From Citrobacter tructae (lineage in GTDB: Bacteria; Pseudomonadota; Gammaproteobacteria; Enterobacterales; Enterobacteriaceae): 64,000 nt of DNA. Made by a program: the position numbers and the translations under genes. Where the stretch lies: assembly GCF_004684345.1 (NCBI RefSeq), contig NZ_CP038469.1, forward strand, positions 2,790,001 through 2,854,000, given 5' to 3'. A model generated the notes under the pieces. It was not told the DNA's origin, searched no databases, and saw only the letters and a program-made list of their open reading frames with translations. Within the stretch, counting starts at the first letter, position 1. Each line of letters starts with the position of its first letter. This document shows, piece by piece, positions 52,442 to 61,030 of this stretch.

Positions 52442-52616
52442 ACGTCACTATCCTTTTTTAATCTGGGGACCATTTTACGCATATGTCAGCCAAGTGAGAA
52501 ACGCATTTCAGGATAATCCGTCGTTTGCTGGCGCGATTCACCTAAGCGCGAGGGTTGAAATATTTGTTAAGATTATTGCGGTCGCTTTACTCCATACAAT
52601 TTGCAGGGAAAGTGTT

Positions 52617-53615
52617 ATGAAAACGTTAGGTGAATTTATTGTCGAAAAGCAGCACGAGTTCTCTCATGCTACCGGTGAGCTGACTGCTTTGTTATCGGCA
52701 ATAAAGCTGGGCGCCAAGATCATCCACCGCGATATCAACAAGGCCGGTCTGGTCGATATCCTGGGTGCCAGCGGTGCTGAGAACGTGCAGGGAGAGGTTC
52801 AACAGAAACTCGATCTGTTCGCGAACGAAAAACTGAAAGCTGCGCTGAAGGCACGCGATATTGTGGCGGGCATTGCCTCAGAAGAAGAAGATGAAATCGT
52901 CGTCTTCGAAGGTTGTGAACACGCAAAATACGTTGTACTCATGGATCCGCTGGATGGCTCATCCAACATCGATGTTAACGTCTCTGTTGGCACGATCTTC
53001 TCGATTTATCGCCGTGTCACCCCTGTCGGTACGCCGGTAACGGAAGAGGATTTCCTGCAGCCGGGCAACAAACAAGTTGCTGCGGGCTACGTTGTTTACG
53101 GCTCATCTACCATGCTGGTGTACACCACTGGCTGCGGCGTACACGCGTTCACCTACGATCCTTCTCTGGGCGTATTTTGCCTCAGCCAGGAGCGCATGCG
53201 CTTCCCGGAAAAAGGCAGTACTTACTCCATTAACGAAGGCAACTACATCAAATTCCCGAATGGCGTGAAGAAATACATTAAATTCTGCCAGGAAGAAGAT
53301 AAAGCAACCCAGCGCCCGTATACCTCGCGCTACATCGGCTCTCTGGTTGCAGATTTCCACCGCAATCTTCTGAAAGGCGGGATCTACCTGTATCCGAGCA
53401 CCGCCAGCCACCCGGAAGGGAAACTGCGTCTGCTGTACGAATGCAACCCAATGGCTCTCCTGGCCGAGCAAGCAGGCGGTAAGGCAAGCGATGGTAAAGA
53501 CCGTATTCTGGATATCATCCCGGAAAGCCTGCACCAGCGCCGTTCATTCTTCGTCGGTAACGACCATATGGTTGAAGACGTTGAGCGTTTAATCCGCGAG
53601 TTCCCGGACGCGTAA
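52617..53615 (+). CDS. fbp: Class I fructose-1,6-bisphosphatase Fbp
   Basis: Gluconeogenic phosphatase, fructose 1,6-bisphosphate to fructose 6-phosphate, inhibited by AMP. The 332 aa have the metal/phosphate motif DPLDGSSN at 110-117 and a sugar-phosphate binding region further on (GGIYLYPSTASHPEGKLRLLYE). ATG 52617 gives MKTLGEFIVEKQ, the E. coli start; the open frame upstream overlaps mpl and has no support. AGGGA lies upstream. Confidence 0.97.
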   Translation: MKTLGEFIVEKQHEFSHATGELTALLSAIKLGAKIIHRDINKAGLVDILGASGAENVQGEVQQKLDLFANEKLKAALKARDIVAGIASEEEDEIVVFEGCEHAKYVVLMDPLDGSSNIDVNVSVGTIFSIYRRVTPVGTPVTEEDFLQPGNKQVAAGYVVYGSSTMLVYTTGCGVHAFTYDPSLGVFCLSQERMRFPEKGSTYSINEGNYIKFPNGVKKYIKFCQEEDKATQRPYTSRYIGSLVADFHRNLLKGGIYLYPSTASHPEGKLRLLYECNPMALLAEQAGGKASDGKDRILDIIPESLHQRRSFFVGNDHMVEDVERLIREFPDA

Positions 53616-53621
53616 GACTCA

Positions 53622-53643
53622 GACGCCGGAGCAATCCGGCGTC
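53622..53643. terminator. Hairpin between convergent fbp and the DUF2569 gene
   Basis: Perfect 9-bp stem GACGCCGGA / TCCGGCGTC with a GCAA tetraloop, 6 bp behind the fbp stop. Only CTT follows, so termination strength is uncertain. Confidence 0.7.
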
Positions 53644-53653
53644 CTTAATACGC

Positions 53654-54166
53654 TTAATTCACAAAGGTCAATTTGACGCGCTTTGATACGCGGAAATACG
53701 GTATCCAAATGAGGATCTGGCCCGCACAAGAGACAAAGGCTTTTATATCGTCAGAACTCAGCCCCACGTCATAAAAGGTGGCACCCAGCCAGCTGTCCAT
53801 AACGTAGTAAAACATGGTGCCTAAAATGAATGCGGTATAAAACTTGGGTAGCTGACGTTTCTTTTTGAAAAATAGAACCGTCGTGTAAATCACCAGTATC
53901 AAAAGAGCGGTCATGCAGACGAGCTCAAAAATGACCAGTGCGCTCACTTCCGCCTCAGTGTGCAACACAAACGCCGCGACGCCGAAAAATCCAACGACCC
54001 CAGAAATAACGGACAACACCAAGGTCACGGCCGGTAAATAGAGCCAGCCACCAATTCCCGTATATTTTTTGTTTTCGCAACGCGCGCAGTGGCTATCCGG
54101 AGGCAGTACTTTTTCCCCACAACTTGCACATGCTGTCGGTAGCCCTTCCCCTTCGATTCCTTTCAT
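53654..54166 (-). CDS. Zinc-ribbon DUF2569 membrane protein
   Basis: 170-aa protein of unknown function. The N-terminus has two CxxC pairs (CASC, about residues 13-16, and CARC, about 27-30), a zinc ribbon, followed by four membrane segments of the DUF2569 type beginning GIGGWLYLPAV. The N-terminal ribbon should face the cytoplasm. It is a single gene between fbp and the galactofuranose transporter, pointing toward fbp. Not at this place in K-12. Confidence 0.82.
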   Translation of the reverse strand: MKGIEGEGLPTACASCGEKVLPPDSHCARCENKKYTGIGGWLYLPAVTLVLSVISGVVGFFGVAAFVLHTEAEVSALVIFELVCMTALLILVIYTTVLFFKKKRQLPKFYTAFILGTMFYYVMDSWLGATFYDVGLSSDDIKAFVSCAGQILIWIPYFRVSKRVKLTFVN

Positions 54167-54247
54167 CTTTTTGATTCCATTAGCGTAAACATAGTCTGCC
54201 TAGTGTATACGCATTACCCGATATACGCTAAAAAACAGCCTACTCCG

Positions 54248-55249
54248 TCATTTCGATGCGATCGTGGTATTCACCCGCGTTACCGGCGAACTTTGGCGGT
54301 TTTCCCACAGCACCGTCAGGCCGCGTTGTAAGGCGATAAAAATAAACAGCAGAATACCGATGGCGATCTTCGTCCACCACGAGCTTAACGTGCCGTCAAA
54401 GTTAATATAGGTTTGAATCAGCCCCTGGATCGCCACGCCAAACAGCGTGCCCAGCACCGTTCCCACGCCACCGCTCAGCAAGGTGCCGCCAATCACCACC
54501 GAGGCAATGGCATCCAACTCTACGCCAACGCCAGCCAGCGCATAACCCGCTTGGGTATAAATGGAGAAGACAATCCCGGCCAGCGTAGCCAGTCCGGTAG
54601 AAAGCATATAGATGCGGATTGTCGTGCTACGGGTTGAGATCCCCATCAGGTTGGCTGACGTCGCACTGCCGCCAATGGCGTACACCTGGTTGCCAAAGCG
54701 CGTGCGGTGCGCGAGGAAGATGCCGATCACCACCACGCCCAGCATCAACAGCCCCATGGCGCTCAGACGCCCACCACCAGGGATCTTCCAGGCCAGGCTG
54801 GAAAGGGTGTCATAAATCGGGTGATTGATCGGGATCGACTCTTCGGAAACCAGATAGCTGACGCCCCGCAGAAAGAACATCCCCGCCAGAGTAATAATAA
54901 ATGCCGGGATCTTCAGCGCATCGATCAGTAATCCCATAAATGCGCCAAACGCGCAGCCCATCACCAGAACCAGCGGGAACGCTAGCAGCGGCGAAATACC
55001 CCAGTAACCAATTGCTTTAGCCAGAAATACACCGGTAAAAGCAATTACCGAGCCGACGGACAGGTCGATCCCGCCGGAGAGGATCACGAAGGTCATGCCA
55101 ACGGCGATAATCCCTAAGAAGGCGTTATCGGTCAGGATATTGCAGATCACGCGCGTCGAAGCAAAGGCAGGAAACTGTGTCAGGCAGTAAAGGTAGCCCA
55201 GCACAAAGACGCCGAGGGTGATCATCAGCGGTAAGTTACGTTTTATCAT
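54248..55249 (-). CDS. yjfF: Galactofuranose ABC transporter permease YjfF
   Basis: One of two inner-membrane permeases of the YtfQRT-YjfF importer for galactofuranose. The 333-aa protein has about ten hydrophobic segments and the ribose/xylose-type permease motif GGIDLSVGSVIAFTGVFLA (about residues 59-77). It is the last gene of the operon and overlaps ytfT by 14 bp. ATG 55249 reproduces the E. coli start MIKRNLPLM. Confidence 0.96.
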   Translation of the reverse strand: MIKRNLPLMITLGVFVLGYLYCLTQFPAFASTRVICNILTDNAFLGIIAVGMTFVILSGGIDLSVGSVIAFTGVFLAKAIGYWGISPLLAFPLVLVMGCAFGAFMGLLIDALKIPAFIITLAGMFFLRGVSYLVSEESIPINHPIYDTLSSLAWKIPGGGRLSAMGLLMLGVVVIGIFLAHRTRFGNQVYAIGGSATSANLMGISTRSTTIRIYMLSTGLATLAGIVFSIYTQAGYALAGVGVELDAIASVVIGGTLLSGGVGTVLGTLFGVAIQGLIQTYINFDGTLSSWWTKIAIGILLFIFIALQRGLTVLWENRQSSPVTRVNTTIASK

Positions 55250-56258
55250 GACCACGTACTCCTTTTATCAGGCTGATAAAGCGTTGCGACTGTACGATCA
55301 GCACGCACAGCACCACCACTGCTTTGACCACCTGGTTCAGCTCCGGCTGGAAGCCAGACAGTAAAATCCCGGTGTTCATGCCCTGAATAATCAGGGCTCC
55401 GACCACCGACAGCAACAGGTTAAACCGTCCGCCCATCAACGAACCGCCACCGATAACTACCGCCAGAATGGCATCTAACTCCAGCCATAATCCGGCATTG
55501 TTGGCATCGGCCCCGCGAATATCCGCCGTGACGATAATCCCGGCAATCGCCGCACACAGGCCGCTCAACACATAGGTGAGCATGACGATGACGCGGGTAT
55601 TCACCCCGGCATTTTTCGCCGCACGAATGTTAATGCCCACCGCTTCAATGAACATGCCCAGCGCCGTTTTACGTGTCAGCAACCAAAAGGCAACCAGCGT
55701 CAGCAACGCGATGATCACCGGCGTCGGGAACAGCAGCAGCGATCCGCTGCCGAACCACGACAGATCGGGCGAGTTGAAAGTGACGATCTGTCCGGAGGTG
55801 ATCAACTGCGCGACACCGCGCCCGGCCACCATCAGGATCAGCGTGGCGACAAATGGTTGGATCTTGAGGATCGCCACCAGAATCCCGTTCCACAATCCCG
55901 CCAGAATGCCAGATCCCAACGCTGCAAGCAGAACAACCGGGAGGCTGTGCCCGGCGACCGTCATCGCAGCAGTCGTGGCACCCGCAATGGCCATCACCGC
56001 CCCCACGGAAAGATCGATGCCGCCGGTGGCAATCACCAGCGTCATGCCAATCGCCAGCAGCGCCACGGGCGCGGCGCGGTTGAGAATATCAATTGGGCTG
56101 CCGAACAAGCGGCCATCCTGCAAAATCACCTGATAGAAGTGCGGTGCCACCAGGCTGTCGACCAACAGCACCAGCAGCAACGCCACCAGCTGCGGCATGC
56201 CCTTCGGCCAACGAAACCGTCTTTTCGCAGTGTTGGATTGAGGGAGAGATTGAGGCAT
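55236..56258 (-). CDS. ytfT: Galactofuranose ABC transporter permease YtfT
   Basis: Second permease of the galactofuranose importer, 340 aa (341 in E. coli). It contains the BPD_transp_2 motif GGIDLSVGAVMAIAGATTAA and ends RGHDKT. ATG 56258 (MPQSLPQ) is chosen with AAGGAG upstream. It begins 13 bp after ytfR stops and overlaps yjfF by 14 bp. Confidence 0.96.
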   Translation of the reverse strand: MPQSLPQSNTAKRRFRWPKGMPQLVALLLVLLVDSLVAPHFYQVILQDGRLFGSPIDILNRAAPVALLAIGMTLVIATGGIDLSVGAVMAIAGATTAAMTVAGHSLPVVLLAALGSGILAGLWNGILVAILKIQPFVATLILMVAGRGVAQLITSGQIVTFNSPDLSWFGSGSLLLFPTPVIIALLTLVAFWLLTRKTALGMFIEAVGINIRAAKNAGVNTRVIVMLTYVLSGLCAAIAGIIVTADIRGADANNAGLWLELDAILAVVIGGGSLMGGRFNLLLSVVGALIIQGMNTGILLSGFQPELNQVVKAVVVLCVLIVQSQRFISLIKGVRGHDKT

Positions 56259-56271
56259 CACAGCAGTCTCC

Positions 56272-57774
56272 TTAAGCCGCAATTGCGTTCATGATTGCCG
56301 GTACGGACAGTTCAGCCAGTGGGATCTCGGCCACCTGTTTGCGATCGCGCATAATAATGACGCGATCGGCATAACCCACCAGTTCTTCCAGTTCGGAGGA
56401 AATCACCAGCAGCGCCAGACCGTCGGCGCACAGCGTTTCGATCAGGCGGATGATCTCGGCATGCGCCCCGACGTCGATCCCGCGCGTGGGTTCATCGAGG
56501 ATCAGAAACTGCGGTTTGGTCAACAACCAGCGCGACAGCAATACTTTTTGCTGATTACCGCCGGAGAGAAATTCAATAGGTTGTTCGGCGCTAGGGGTAC
56601 GAATACCGAGCTGACGGATAAAACGCTCGGCAATTTCATTTTGCTCTTTGCGCGGAATGGGCCGCAGCCAGCCTCGCTGCGCCTGCAGGGCCAGAATGAT
56701 ATTTTCCCGCACCGAGGCGGCGGCAATAATGCCGTCCGTTTTCCGATCCTCCGGGCAGAAGCCGATCCCCAGACATGAAGCCTGATGCGGCGATCGCAGG
56801 GTCTGCGGTTTACCTTTGATCAACGCACTGCCACTGTCGGCGGGTTTAATACCAAAGATCACTTCCGCCGTTTCCGTGCGCCCCGATCCGAGCAGCCCCG
56901 CCAGGCCGACGATCTCGCCGGGACGTACCTGCAGATCGAACGGTGTTATCGTGCCTTTTTTGCCAAAGTTGTTGAAAGCAGCCACCGGTTTTTCACTCAG
57001 CAAAGTACGACCTGCACGCTGCAATGCATGAGTATCCAGTTCGCGACCGAGCATCATTTTCACCAACTCGATCTGCGGCAGTTCGCGGGTTTCTCGGCAG
57101 CCGACGAAGCCGCCGTTACGCAGGACGGTGATCCGATCGCTAACCTGATAGACCTGATCGAGGAAATGGGTGACGAAGATCAGGCTGACGCCGCGATCGC
57201 GCAGGTGCCGCATCAGGCCAAACAGCATGTCAACTTCCTGGGTATCCAGACTGGCGGTGGGTTCGTCGAGGATCAACACTTTTGCCGACAGATCGATAGC
57301 CCGGCAGATGGCGACGATTTGCTGCATCGCCACCGAAAAGCGGTTTAACGGCTCACGTACATCGAGAGAAAAACCATAGGAGGCCATCAGCTCCGTGGCG
57401 CGTTTTTCCATTTGCTTGCGCTGCAACAGGCCAAAGCGTCGCGGCTCGCGACCAATAAACAGATTATCTGCCACCGACATATTGGGCAGCAGGTTCACTT
57501 CCTGGTACACGGTGCCAATCCCCAGTTGCTGGGCATGGGCGGTATTCTTTGGCGAGATAGTCTGGCCTTCGAGCCAGATAGTGCCGCGATCGGCATGGTA
57601 AACGCCGGTCAGCGCTTTGATCAGCGTCGATTTCCCGGCCCCGTTTTCACCGAGCAGCGCCATAATCTCACCATGGCGCAGGCTGAAATCCACGTTATCC
57701 AGCGCTGTGACGCCGGGGAAAAACTTGCTTAATCCTTCTGTGCGGAGGATTTCCGGGTGATGTTCTGTCGTCAT
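56272..57774 (-). CDS. ytfR: Galactofuranose ABC transporter ATP-binding protein YtfR
   Basis: Duplicated ATPase of the ribose/galactose importer type, 500 aa. The first domain has Walker A GENGAGKST at 42-50 and LILDEPTASLD. The second has a degenerate Walker A (GLLGSGRTETAE), a signature LSGGNQQKV and LILDEPTRGIDVGAH. This layout, one complete and one degenerate site, is usual for the family. It follows ytfQ after a REP pair. Confidence 0.97.
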   Translation of the reverse strand: MTTEHHPEILRTEGLSKFFPGVTALDNVDFSLRHGEIMALLGENGAGKSTLIKALTGVYHADRGTIWLEGQTISPKNTAHAQQLGIGTVYQEVNLLPNMSVADNLFIGREPRRFGLLQRKQMEKRATELMASYGFSLDVREPLNRFSVAMQQIVAICRAIDLSAKVLILDEPTASLDTQEVDMLFGLMRHLRDRGVSLIFVTHFLDQVYQVSDRITVLRNGGFVGCRETRELPQIELVKMMLGRELDTHALQRAGRTLLSEKPVAAFNNFGKKGTITPFDLQVRPGEIVGLAGLLGSGRTETAEVIFGIKPADSGSALIKGKPQTLRSPHQASCLGIGFCPEDRKTDGIIAAASVRENIILALQAQRGWLRPIPRKEQNEIAERFIRQLGIRTPSAEQPIEFLSGGNQQKVLLSRWLLTKPQFLILDEPTRGIDVGAHAEIIRLIETLCADGLALLVISSELEELVGYADRVIIMRDRKQVAEIPLAELSVPAIMNAIAA

Positions 57775-57791
57775 GATTCCCCCTGCATCAC

Positions 57792-57864
57792 GCCAGTTGG
57801 CGCTACGCTTAACCGGCCTACAAAAGAGCGTATCGTAGGCCGGGCAAGCGCAGCGTCACCCGGC
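57792..57864. repeat. REP pair (BIME) between ytfQ and ytfR
   Basis: Two inverted REP units: 57792-57820 (GCCAGTTGGCGCTACGCTT...CCGGC) and 57835-57864 (GTAGGCCGGGCAAGCGCAGC...CCCGGC). The pair occupies most of the 104-bp ytfQ-ytfR gap, immediately behind the binding-protein gene. This is the malE-malF type of position, where it stabilises the upstream binding-protein message. Confidence 0.85.
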
Positions 57865-57878
57865 ATTTTCATGAGGGC

Positions 57879-58835
57879 TTAATAGCCCATATTTTTCTTC
57901 TTCTCTAACTCTTCTTTCGCGGTATCCGGCAGATAGAGGATAGATTTGGTAATGGTCAGCTTCTCAGGCATCGTGCCGTCTTTTTTGAATTTCTCCAGCG
58001 CGTCAAAAGCCGGGCCAGCCATATTCGGCGTCAGTTCAACGCTGGCGTTGGCTTCACCGTCAATCATCGCTTTGTAGATATCCGGCACGCCGTCGATGGA
58101 ACCGGTCAGAATATCTTTGCCCGGTTTCAGGCCCGCTTCTTTAATCGCCTGAATCGCCCCGATCACCATGTCATCGTTGTGGGCATAAACCATGCAGATG
58201 TTCTTGCCGTTGTTTTCCGCTTTAATAAAGCTTTCCATGACTTCTTTGCCTTTACTGCGGGTAAAGTCGCCGGACTGGGAGCGGATAATTTTGATGTTAG
58301 GCGCACTGGCAATCGCTTCAGCAAAGCCTTTTTTACGGTCAATCGCCACGCTGGCACCAACGGTCCCTTGCAGCTCCACGACGTTACACGGCTTGCCATT
58401 CACTTCTTTGATCAGCCAGTCGCCAATCAATTTGCCTTCCAGCACGTTGTCGGCCGTAACGGTGGTCATATAGAGAGATTTGTCTTTGACATCGATGGAA
58501 CGATCGAGCAAAAAGACTGGAATATCGGCATCTTTAGCTTCTTTTAATACCGGCTCCCAGCCCGTTGCCACCACCGGTGCAATAAAGATGGCATCCACGC
58601 CCTGCGCCACGAATGAACGTACCGCTTTAATCTGGTTTTCCTGTTTTTGCTGGCCGTCGGCGATTTTCAGCGTAATACCACGCTTCTCGGCCTCGCTTTT
58701 CGCCACGTTGGTTTCTGCTGCACGCCAACCGGATTCAGACCCGACCTGCGAAAATCCTACGGTTAAAGGGGCTGCCATCGCCATAGATGACATGGCTGCC
58801 GAAACTGCTGTGACTAAAAGTAAGCGCTTCCACAT
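57879..58835 (-). CDS. ytfQ: Galactofuranose-binding periplasmic protein YtfQ
   Basis: Periplasmic sugar-binding protein, 318 aa, with a Sec signal peptide ending after SMAMA (residue 21). The mature protein begins APLTVGFSQVGSESGWR, typical of the ribose-binding-protein cluster. It is the first gene of ytfQRT-yjfF. The upstream region contains a GalR/GalS-type operator and a CRP-like site, consistent with regulation as part of the galactose regulon. Confidence 0.97.
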   Translation of the reverse strand: MWKRLLLVTAVSAAMSSMAMAAPLTVGFSQVGSESGWRAAETNVAKSEAEKRGITLKIADGQQKQENQIKAVRSFVAQGVDAIFIAPVVATGWEPVLKEAKDADIPVFLLDRSIDVKDKSLYMTTVTADNVLEGKLIGDWLIKEVNGKPCNVVELQGTVGASVAIDRKKGFAEAIASAPNIKIIRSQSGDFTRSKGKEVMESFIKAENNGKNICMVYAHNDDMVIGAIQAIKEAGLKPGKDILTGSIDGVPDIYKAMIDGEANASVELTPNMAGPAFDALEKFKKDGTMPEKLTITKSILYLPDTAKEELEKKKNMGY

Positions 58836-59144
58836 AAGTGCGTCCTCGTAGGGTGATTATTGTTGATTAATAAACAGTCGCGAAAAAACTATAGACAATC
58901 GAGCATGTAACGGATTGCGTTACATCACACTTCAAAAAAGTAAATAAAACGTTAATCACAAGTTTGTAATCGCTTTCATTACCCTATGAAAAATGCAGCT
59001 GAACTTATGGATTTTCCTGTCATCAATGCAGAGGAAAAAGGCCAAAATCCGAGGTGGGAAATCGAAAACAAGCGGAGACATTCAGCGCGAGTTGGCTATA
59101 ATACCCGCCACTTGTTTGCCATAGCTTATTTAAAGGAAACAGAC
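58836..59144. promoter_or_regulatory. Divergent ytfQ/ppa control region
   Basis: For ytfQ (minus strand): probable -10 TATAGT at 58888-58893 and a CRP-like site at 58914-58929 (TGTGA-N6-GCAAT) centred near -40. A second TGTGA half-site lies at about 58956-58960, and an operator at 58965-58978. For ppa (plus strand): a perfect TATAAT at 59097-59102 with a weak -35 near 59075, and the ribosome binding site AAAGGA before the ATG. Confidence 0.7.
58965..58978. promoter_or_regulatory. GalR/GalS-type operator upstream of ytfQ
   Basis: TGTAATCGCTTTCA fits the GalR/GalS operator core TGNAANCGNTTNCA at every fixed position. It lies about 85 bp upstream of the predicted ytfQ start. From memory, E. coli ytfQ is a reported galactose-regulon target, so GalR/GalS is favoured over other LacI-family proteins. 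Confidence 0.7.
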
Positions 59145-59672
59145 ATGAGCTTACTCAACGTCCCTGCCGGTAAAGATCTGCCGGAAGATATCTACGTTGT
59201 TATCGAGATCCCTGCAAACGCAGATCCGATCAAATACGAAGTTGACAAAGAGAGCGGCGCCCTGTTCGTTGACCGCTTCATGTCCACTGCGATGTTCTAT
59301 CCGTGCAACTACGGTTACATCAACCACACCCTGTCTCTGGATGGCGATCCGGTAGACGTTCTGGTCCCAACGCCGTACCCGCTGGAGCCAGGTTCAGTGA
59401 TCCGCTGCCGTCCGGTTGGCGTACTGAAAATGACCGACGAATCCGGTGAAGATGCGAAACTGGTTGCCGTACCGCACACCAAGCTGAGCAAAGAATACGA
59501 TCACATCAAAGATGTGAACGACCTGCCGGACTTGCTGAAAGCGCAGATCACCCACTTCTTCGAGCACTACAAAGACCTCGAAGCAGGCAAATGGGTAAAA
59601 GTTGACGGCTGGGACAACGCTGAAGCGGCTAAAGCTGAAATCGTTGCTTCCTTCGAGCGCGCGAAGAAGTAA
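59145..59672 (+). CDS. ppa: Inorganic pyrophosphatase Ppa
   Basis: Essential hexameric family I pyrophosphatase hydrolysing pyrophosphate to two phosphates with Mg2+. The 175 aa contain the signature DGDPVDVL with D66, D68 and D71. ATG 59145 gives MSLLNVPAGKDLPEDIYV, the E. coli N-terminus; the longer open frame upstream runs through the promoter. Own promoter and terminator. Confidence 0.98.
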   Translation: MSLLNVPAGKDLPEDIYVVIEIPANADPIKYEVDKESGALFVDRFMSTAMFYPCNYGYINHTLSLDGDPVDVLVPTPYPLEPGSVIRCRPVGVLKMTDESGEDAKLVAVPHTKLSKEYDHIKDVNDLPDLLKAQITHFFEHYKDLEAGKWVKVDGWDNAEAAKAEIVASFERAKK

Positions 59673-59686
59673 GTTCACGTTCGCTT

Positions 59687-59726
59687 AAAACCCTGAACGC
59701 CAACCTCTGGTCAGTAAGGGTTTTTT
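59687..59726 (+). terminator. Terminator of ppa
   Basis: AAAACCCT ... AGGGTTTT stem with a long internal loop containing a further TGA/TCA pairing, ending in six T residues. Confidence 0.8.
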
Positions 59727-59819
59727 ATTTCTCTATTTCCCCCTTCGTTGTCCTTCACCTCGCTGTTTTCTTTTTGACCTACCAGATTGGGTAGTCACAT
59801 TTAACTTATCTTATTTGCG

Positions 59820-59838
59820 AATGAGATTAGATCTCATT
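59820..59838. promoter_or_regulatory. Fur box upstream of the YncE-like gene
   Basis: AATGAGAT-TAG-ATCTCATT is a perfect 8-bp inverted repeat, extended by TATCATTTGC. It fits the overlapping Fur hexamer pattern (GATAAT/ATTATC type) and lies about 40 bp upstream of the gene. It predicts iron repression of the YncE-like/TonB-receptor pair. Confidence 0.78.
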
Positions 59839-59876
59839 ATCATTTGCAACACGTAAATAAATGTGAATAAACGTCA

Positions 59877-60947
59877 ATGAACCTCCACACTGTGAAGTCC
59901 CTGAAACACTATTCCGCTGTGACCCTCGCCACCGCATTGTTATTTACCAGCCTACCCGGTGCGGCAAAGACGCTGCCTGAGAAAGATTTTCTGACCCACG
60001 ACGTGGGTCACGGGGTGTATGAGCTGGCGGTTGATAGCCAGCAGAATGCGCTTTTTGCCGCCTCGTCGCCGTCGTTTGATAAAGACAAAACTCGTGGGAT
60101 TATCTACAAACTCGATCTGGAAAAACTCACCACCACCGAAGTCATCGAAACCAGCCGCCGTGCCTTTGCGACTGCGATGGATGAAGAAAATCAGGTGCTG
60201 TATGTCGGCAATACGCTGGAAGGCTCGGTAACGCTTATTGATACCCGCAGCGGTAAGGAGCTGGCGATACTGCAACTGAGCGAAACAGGGAATCCAAAGG
60301 AAATCGTCCATACACGTGAAATGGTGCTCGATAAGCAGCATCACCGCCTGTACGTTTCCGGCGTAGCTGAAAAAGGCATTGTTTGGGTAGTGGATACGCA
60401 AAAACGTGAAAAGATTGCCACCCTTAAAAACATGGGCGAATACCCGACCGGCATGGCTGTTGATGCCGATAAAAATCGCCTGTATGTCGTTAATGGTAGA
60501 AACGAGTTAATTACTTTGGACACCACCAGCCAAAAAATTATTAACCGCTTTGCCATTGAACCTGCAAAAAAACATTTCTTCCTGAATATCGCCCTTGATA
60601 CCAAAAATAACCGTGCATTCCTGACCGATCCGGATTTAGCGGATGTTCTGGTTGTCGATATTAATACCGGAAAGGTTATTTCGCCAATTAAGGTCATTAA
60701 CTCTTTGGCAGTGATATATAACGAAAAACGCCAGGAAGTGTATATCACCCATCGCAATGCTAAACGAATCAGCATTGTCGACAGCAACACCTACCAGGTA
60801 AAACACAGCATTGAAACCCATGCGCTGCCCAACAGCCTTGCGCTTTCGCCGGATACTAATACCTTGTATGTCAGTATAAAACAGCCGGAAGAAATGATTG
60901 GTGTGAAACCCGACTACGTGCTGAAAATCGATCTGTCTAAATACTAA
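59877..60947 (+). CDS. YncE-like periplasmic beta-propeller protein
   Basis: 356-aa protein with a signal peptide ending near residue 30 (SLPGAA-K), then repeated YVTN-type strands: VLYVGNTLEGSVTLID, RLYVSGVAEKGIVWVVD, RLYVVNGRNELITLD, TLYVSIKQPEE. This indicates a seven-bladed propeller like E. coli YncE, which is Fur-regulated and has no proven function. It is followed 83 bp later by a TonB-dependent receptor, as yncE neighbours the receptor gene yncD in E. coli. Role in iron uptake inferred. Confidence 0.87.
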   Translation: MNLHTVKSLKHYSAVTLATALLFTSLPGAAKTLPEKDFLTHDVGHGVYELAVDSQQNALFAASSPSFDKDKTRGIIYKLDLEKLTTTEVIETSRRAFATAMDEENQVLYVGNTLEGSVTLIDTRSGKELAILQLSETGNPKEIVHTREMVLDKQHHRLYVSGVAEKGIVWVVDTQKREKIATLKNMGEYPTGMAVDADKNRLYVVNGRNELITLDTTSQKIINRFAIEPAKKHFFLNIALDTKNNRAFLTDPDLADVLVVDINTGKVISPIKVINSLAVIYNEKRQEVYITHRNAKRISIVDSNTYQVKHSIETHALPNSLALSPDTNTLYVSIKQPEEMIGVKPDYVLKIDLSKY

Positions 60948-61030
60948 TAATCAAAAACTATTTGCACCTTGTCGCCATGTTGAGCGGCAAGGTGACGATT
61001 TTATTTTTTACTTTTCAGGTGTCTTATATT

